64,000 nt of DNA from JALZOC01 sp038320555. GTDB lineage: Bacteria; Acidobacteriota; Vicinamibacteria; Vicinamibacterales; 2-12-FULL-66-21. The stretch lies in the NCBI GenBank assembly GCA_038320555.1, contig JBBQEJ010000008.1, positions 1-64,000 on the forward strand, given 5' to 3'. The notes under the pieces were generated by a model. The model was not told the origin of the DNA and did not search any database. It saw only the letters and a list, made by a program, of their open reading frames with translations. How positions within the stretch are numbered: the stretch's first letter is position 1; every line of letters begins with the position of its first letter. The position numbers and the translations under genes are program-made. Shown piece by piece: positions 62,007-64,000 of the stretch.

Positions 62007-63307
62007 CATTTCGACGCCGCGAGCCGCTCCCCGTGTTCGTCGACGGCGAGCGGCGGTGGCTCGTGCGCCACGAGATACTCGAACTGCCGCCTGAATTCCT
62101 GTTCCGTCAGGTGTGCGGTTGTGGCCAGCCGCGCGACCTCGTGCTGATCCTCCAGATCGTCGCGCCGGAGCCGGATCATGTAGCGGCGCGCGATCGCGTA
62201 GCGTGTCGAGCTGATGTCGACGAGGCGCACCTTCGTCCGGCCGGTCTGCCCGTCGATCATCTCGGAGAACGGGATGGGGACGAAGTGGCCGCCCTGCATC
62301 GAGATCATCGCGGCGTTTCCGCCGGCCAGCAGGTACTTCGCCGCGCAGTAGCCAAGGTCCCGCGTGTATTCCATGTCCATCGGAATCGGATCGGCGCAGC
62401 GCAGCTCATAGCCGATATTCTTCGCCGCGATCGTCGTGTGGATGCCGAGGCCGCGGAGCCGCGCGGTCACCTGCGCCTTCAGGATTTCCCCGAGGTTCAC
62501 TTCGGCGAGCCGCAGGTGGCCGTGCTCATCCCGCTCGACTTCGCTCAGGTTCGCCAGGTCGCCTTCCGAGACGTCGAGCACGACCCCTTCCGCGATGATC
62601 GCGACGCCGTCGCGGCGCCCCGAGGCCAGACGCTTGATGATGCTGGCCGTGAGCGTATCGACGATGTCCTTGAGCCGGATCGGCGCGTCGAACTCCTCGG
62701 TGATGAGCGTGATGGTTGCCCCGGTGGCCTTCCCGATCCCGAGCGCCAGATGGCCCGCCTTCCGTCCCATGGCGATGACGAAGTACCACCGTGACGTGGT
62801 CTTGGCGTCCACCATCAGGTTCTTGACGATGTCCACGCCGTAGTGCCGCGCCGATTGAAAGCCGAACGTGTCGATGTGCGGGGGCAGATCAAGGTCGTTG
62901 TCGATCGTCTTCGGCACGTGCACGATGCGAATGCGGCCGGCCGCCTGCTGCTCGAGCTTCATCGCGGAAAACGCGGTGTCGTCCCCGCCGATGGTGACAA
63001 GCTGCGACACGTTGAGGCGCAGCAGCGAGGTGACGGTGTTTTCGAGGAGTTGGGGACTCTTGGTCGGGTTGGCGCGCGCGATGCCGAGATACGATCCGCC
63101 GCGGAAGTGAATCCGGCTCACCGCCTCAATCGAGAGCGGCATGACGTGATCGGTGTCCCCTTGCATCAGCCACTCGAACCCGTCGCGGATGCCGATGACG
63201 TCGATACCTTCCAGTTTGGCGCGAATCGTGGCCGCCCCGATCACGCTGTTGATGCCAGGCGCCGGCCCGCCGCCGACGAGAATCGCGAGACTATTGTGGT
63301 GATCCAC
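62006..63307 (-). CDS. 6-phosphofructokinase, PPi-dependent type
   Basis: A 433-residue enzyme. PFK motifs are LVGGGPAPGINSVIG, VTIGGDDTAFSA, PKTIDNDLDLP and MGRKAGHLALGIG. The Asp in GGDDT (instead of GGDGS) and the long form indicate a pyrophosphate-using rather than ATP-using enzyme. It interconverts fructose 6-phosphate and fructose 1,6-bisphosphate, reversibly with PPi. The start is taken at GTG 63307 with AGGGGA well placed upstream; ATG 63355 is an alternative with no SD. It is the only central glycolytic gene seen. Confidence 0.88.
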   Translation of the reverse strand: MDHHNSLAILVGGGPAPGINSVIGAATIRAKLEGIDVIGIRDGFEWLMQGDTDHVMPLSIEAVSRIHFRGGSYLGIARANPTKSPQLLENTVTSLLRLNVSQLVTIGGDDTAFSAMKLEQQAAGRIRIVHVPKTIDNDLDLPPHIDTFGFQSARHYGVDIVKNLMVDAKTTSRWYFVIAMGRKAGHLALGIGKATGATITLITEEFDAPIRLKDIVDTLTASIIKRLASGRRDGVAIIAEGVVLDVSEGDLANLSEVERDEHGHLRLAEVNLGEILKAQVTARLRGLGIHTTIAAKNIGYELRCADPIPMDMEYTRDLGYCAAKYLLAGGNAAMISMQGGHFVPIPFSEMIDGQTGRTKVRLVDISSTRYAIARRYMIRLRRDDLEDQHEVARLATTAHLTEQEFRRQFEYLVAHEPPPLAVDEHGERLAASK

Positions 63308-63432
63308 GGAAGTTCCCCTGCCGCGGCCGCGGAGGACGACGCACCGCCGCGTCATGCAACCGTTTGCAGGCCGATGCGAGCATTATACCCGCGTGGGGCG
63401 TGGGGACCCCGCGAGCGACGCCCCAAGGGGGT

Positions 63433-63453
63433 CCGGGGGACGAAGTCCCCCGG
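63433..63453. repeat. Perfect GC-rich hairpin CCGGGGGAC-GAA-GTCCCCCGG
   Basis: Nine-bp perfect arms with a 3-nt loop lie between the partial gene's stop (63462) and the phosphofructokinase start. GC-rich words (GGGGTCCGGGGGAC) surround it. No T-tract follows on either strand, so it is not a standard intrinsic terminator. Confidence 0.6.
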
Positions 63454-63461
63454 TCTCATAG

Positions 63462-64000
63462 TTACGACCGATACGCCTCGCGGCCGATGCCCTGCACGGG
63501 AATGTTCTGCGCGGCCAGCACTTCGTGCTGTAACGCGTACATGCATGCCGCCGCCTCGTCGATGTGGCGCACGAAGGCAATCGATCCCTGGAGGATCGGC
63601 TTCACACGCTCCCGATCCTGGATACGCGCCTTCGGATACTCGTGCTCGACGACGAGGTGGGTATTCGCGACGTCCAGTTTCAGCAACTCACGCGCCGCGA
63701 GCTGGTGATCCAGCCAGTCCACGGTGCGGTTCTGCAGGTAGGCCAGCGGATCGTGCCGTGCGGTGCCGGGGAGCTCGTGCTCGGCCAGAGCCACCTGCTT
63801 CTTCCACGCATTCAACTGATCGGCCGGATTGTCGGACGGCTTCCCGCCAACCCAATCTCCGCGCTCGACCGTCTGGCCGCCGCTGCCCCACGCGGACATC
63901 CCCTTGGCATCGATGACCTGTCCCTTCACGTGGAACCCGCCAATGAGGAAGTTGTAGCCAGTGTCCTTCAAGTACTGAAAGATCGACCGCGTATCCTGCC
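63462..64000 (-). CDS. Unrecognised protein, C-terminal part (gene runs off the window)
   Basis: The gene enters from the right edge; the last 178 or so codons are present, ending at TAG 63462. The visible part reads DTRSIFQYLKDTGYNFLIGG, then VIDAKGMSAWGSGG, then NPADQLNAWKKQVALAEHE, then HLVVEHEYPKARIQDRERVK. It looks soluble, with mixed alpha/beta character, no signal or membrane segment in view and Trp/His-rich patches. I do not recognise the family. It lies upstream of the phosphofructokinase gene on the same strand. Its codon use looks like that of its neighbours. Confidence 0.7.
   Translation of the reverse strand, partial: QDTRSIFQYLKDTGYNFLIGGFHVKGQVIDAKGMSAWGSGGQTVERGDWVGGKPSDNPADQLNAWKKQVALAEHELPGTARHDPLAYLQNRTVDWLDHQLAARELLKLDVANTHLVVEHEYPKARIQDRERVKPILQGSIAFVRHIDEAAACMYALQHEVLAAQNIPVQGIGREAYRS

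Noticed and set aside
63433..63453. Intrinsic terminator before the phosphofructokinase gene
   Set aside because: The hairpin is strong but no T-tract follows on either strand.

Overview
The window is GC-rich, densely coded bacterial DNA of about 50 genes with no rRNA, tRNA, CRISPR array or transposase that I can see. The family mix points to an acidobacterium, probably of the Vicinamibacteria type. It includes an Oar-like TonB-dependent receptor with an N-terminal carboxypeptidase-regulatory domain, a VWA protein of the 'VWFA-related acidobacterial' type, very large heme proteins with beta-propeller and HEAT repeats, acidobacterial-style PQQ dehydrogenases and many Tat-exported sugar enzymes. 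The taxonomy is inferred from gene content only.

Layout. 1-14825: the end of a GH10 xylanase, a Tat-exported sugar epimerase, an aldose 1-epimerase, an EF-hand/ThuA protein, a 1260-residue TonB receptor, a Gfo/Idh/MocA oxidoreductase, a CE15-like glucuronoyl esterase, another exported epimerase, and a cytochrome c/PQQ-dehydrogenase pair. 15103-23919: two MFS sugar-acid transporters, a cytosolic paralogue of the first epimerase, two small genes, two more Gfo/Idh oxidoreductases and a second ThuA protein. 24013-25451: the decayed remains of a GAF-glucan phosphorylase gene. 26266-36755: nine genes on the minus strand, read from 36755 downward, for a PQQ sugar dehydrogenase, an SDR dehydrogenase, a NIPSNAP protein, an MBL hydrolase, a ThuA protein, an aldonate dehydratase, an FAH-family hydrolase and glycolate oxidase GlcD-GlcF. 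36875-43775: pobA and a divergent cluster for a CatIJ-type CoA transferase and PcaH, G, B, D and C. 43998-47651: a ribose/xylose-type ABC importer. 47718-53607: two giant propeller/HEAT/cytochrome proteins. 53708-60972: two DUF1080 proteins, a Gfo/Idh oxidoreductase, two exported epimerases, a truncated GH18 chitinase and a LacI regulator. 61010-64000: a VWA protein, a PPi-type phosphofructokinase and an unrecognised partial gene.

How the genes may work together. The theme is turnover of plant polymers and aromatics. Xylan side chains and backbone would be cut outside the cell (GH10, CE15) and the products taken up by the TonB receptor, ABC importer and MFS carriers. The 26-37 kb cluster reads as a non-phosphorylative oxidative pathway: aldose to aldonate, dehydration, second oxidation, hydrolysis to pyruvate plus glycolate, then glycolate to glyoxylate by GlcDF. 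The pob/pca genes take 4-hydroxybenzoate through protocatechuate to 3-oxoadipyl-CoA; only the final thiolase is absent. The repeated ThuA + Gfo/Idh + DUF1080 + xylose-isomerase-like set matches the 3-keto-glycoside theme, and many members carry Tat or Sec signals, so part of it may run in the periplasm.

Intergenic DNA is unusual. Nearly every larger gap holds low-complexity hairpins built from short words (CCAGTT, GATTCGT, CCTTTTCCC, GGTTTTAGG, GCGCAGAGA), REP-like palindromes of the TTCCGCC/GGCGGAA type, or, inside the pca cluster, a 103-bp element with near-perfect 22-bp inverted ends.
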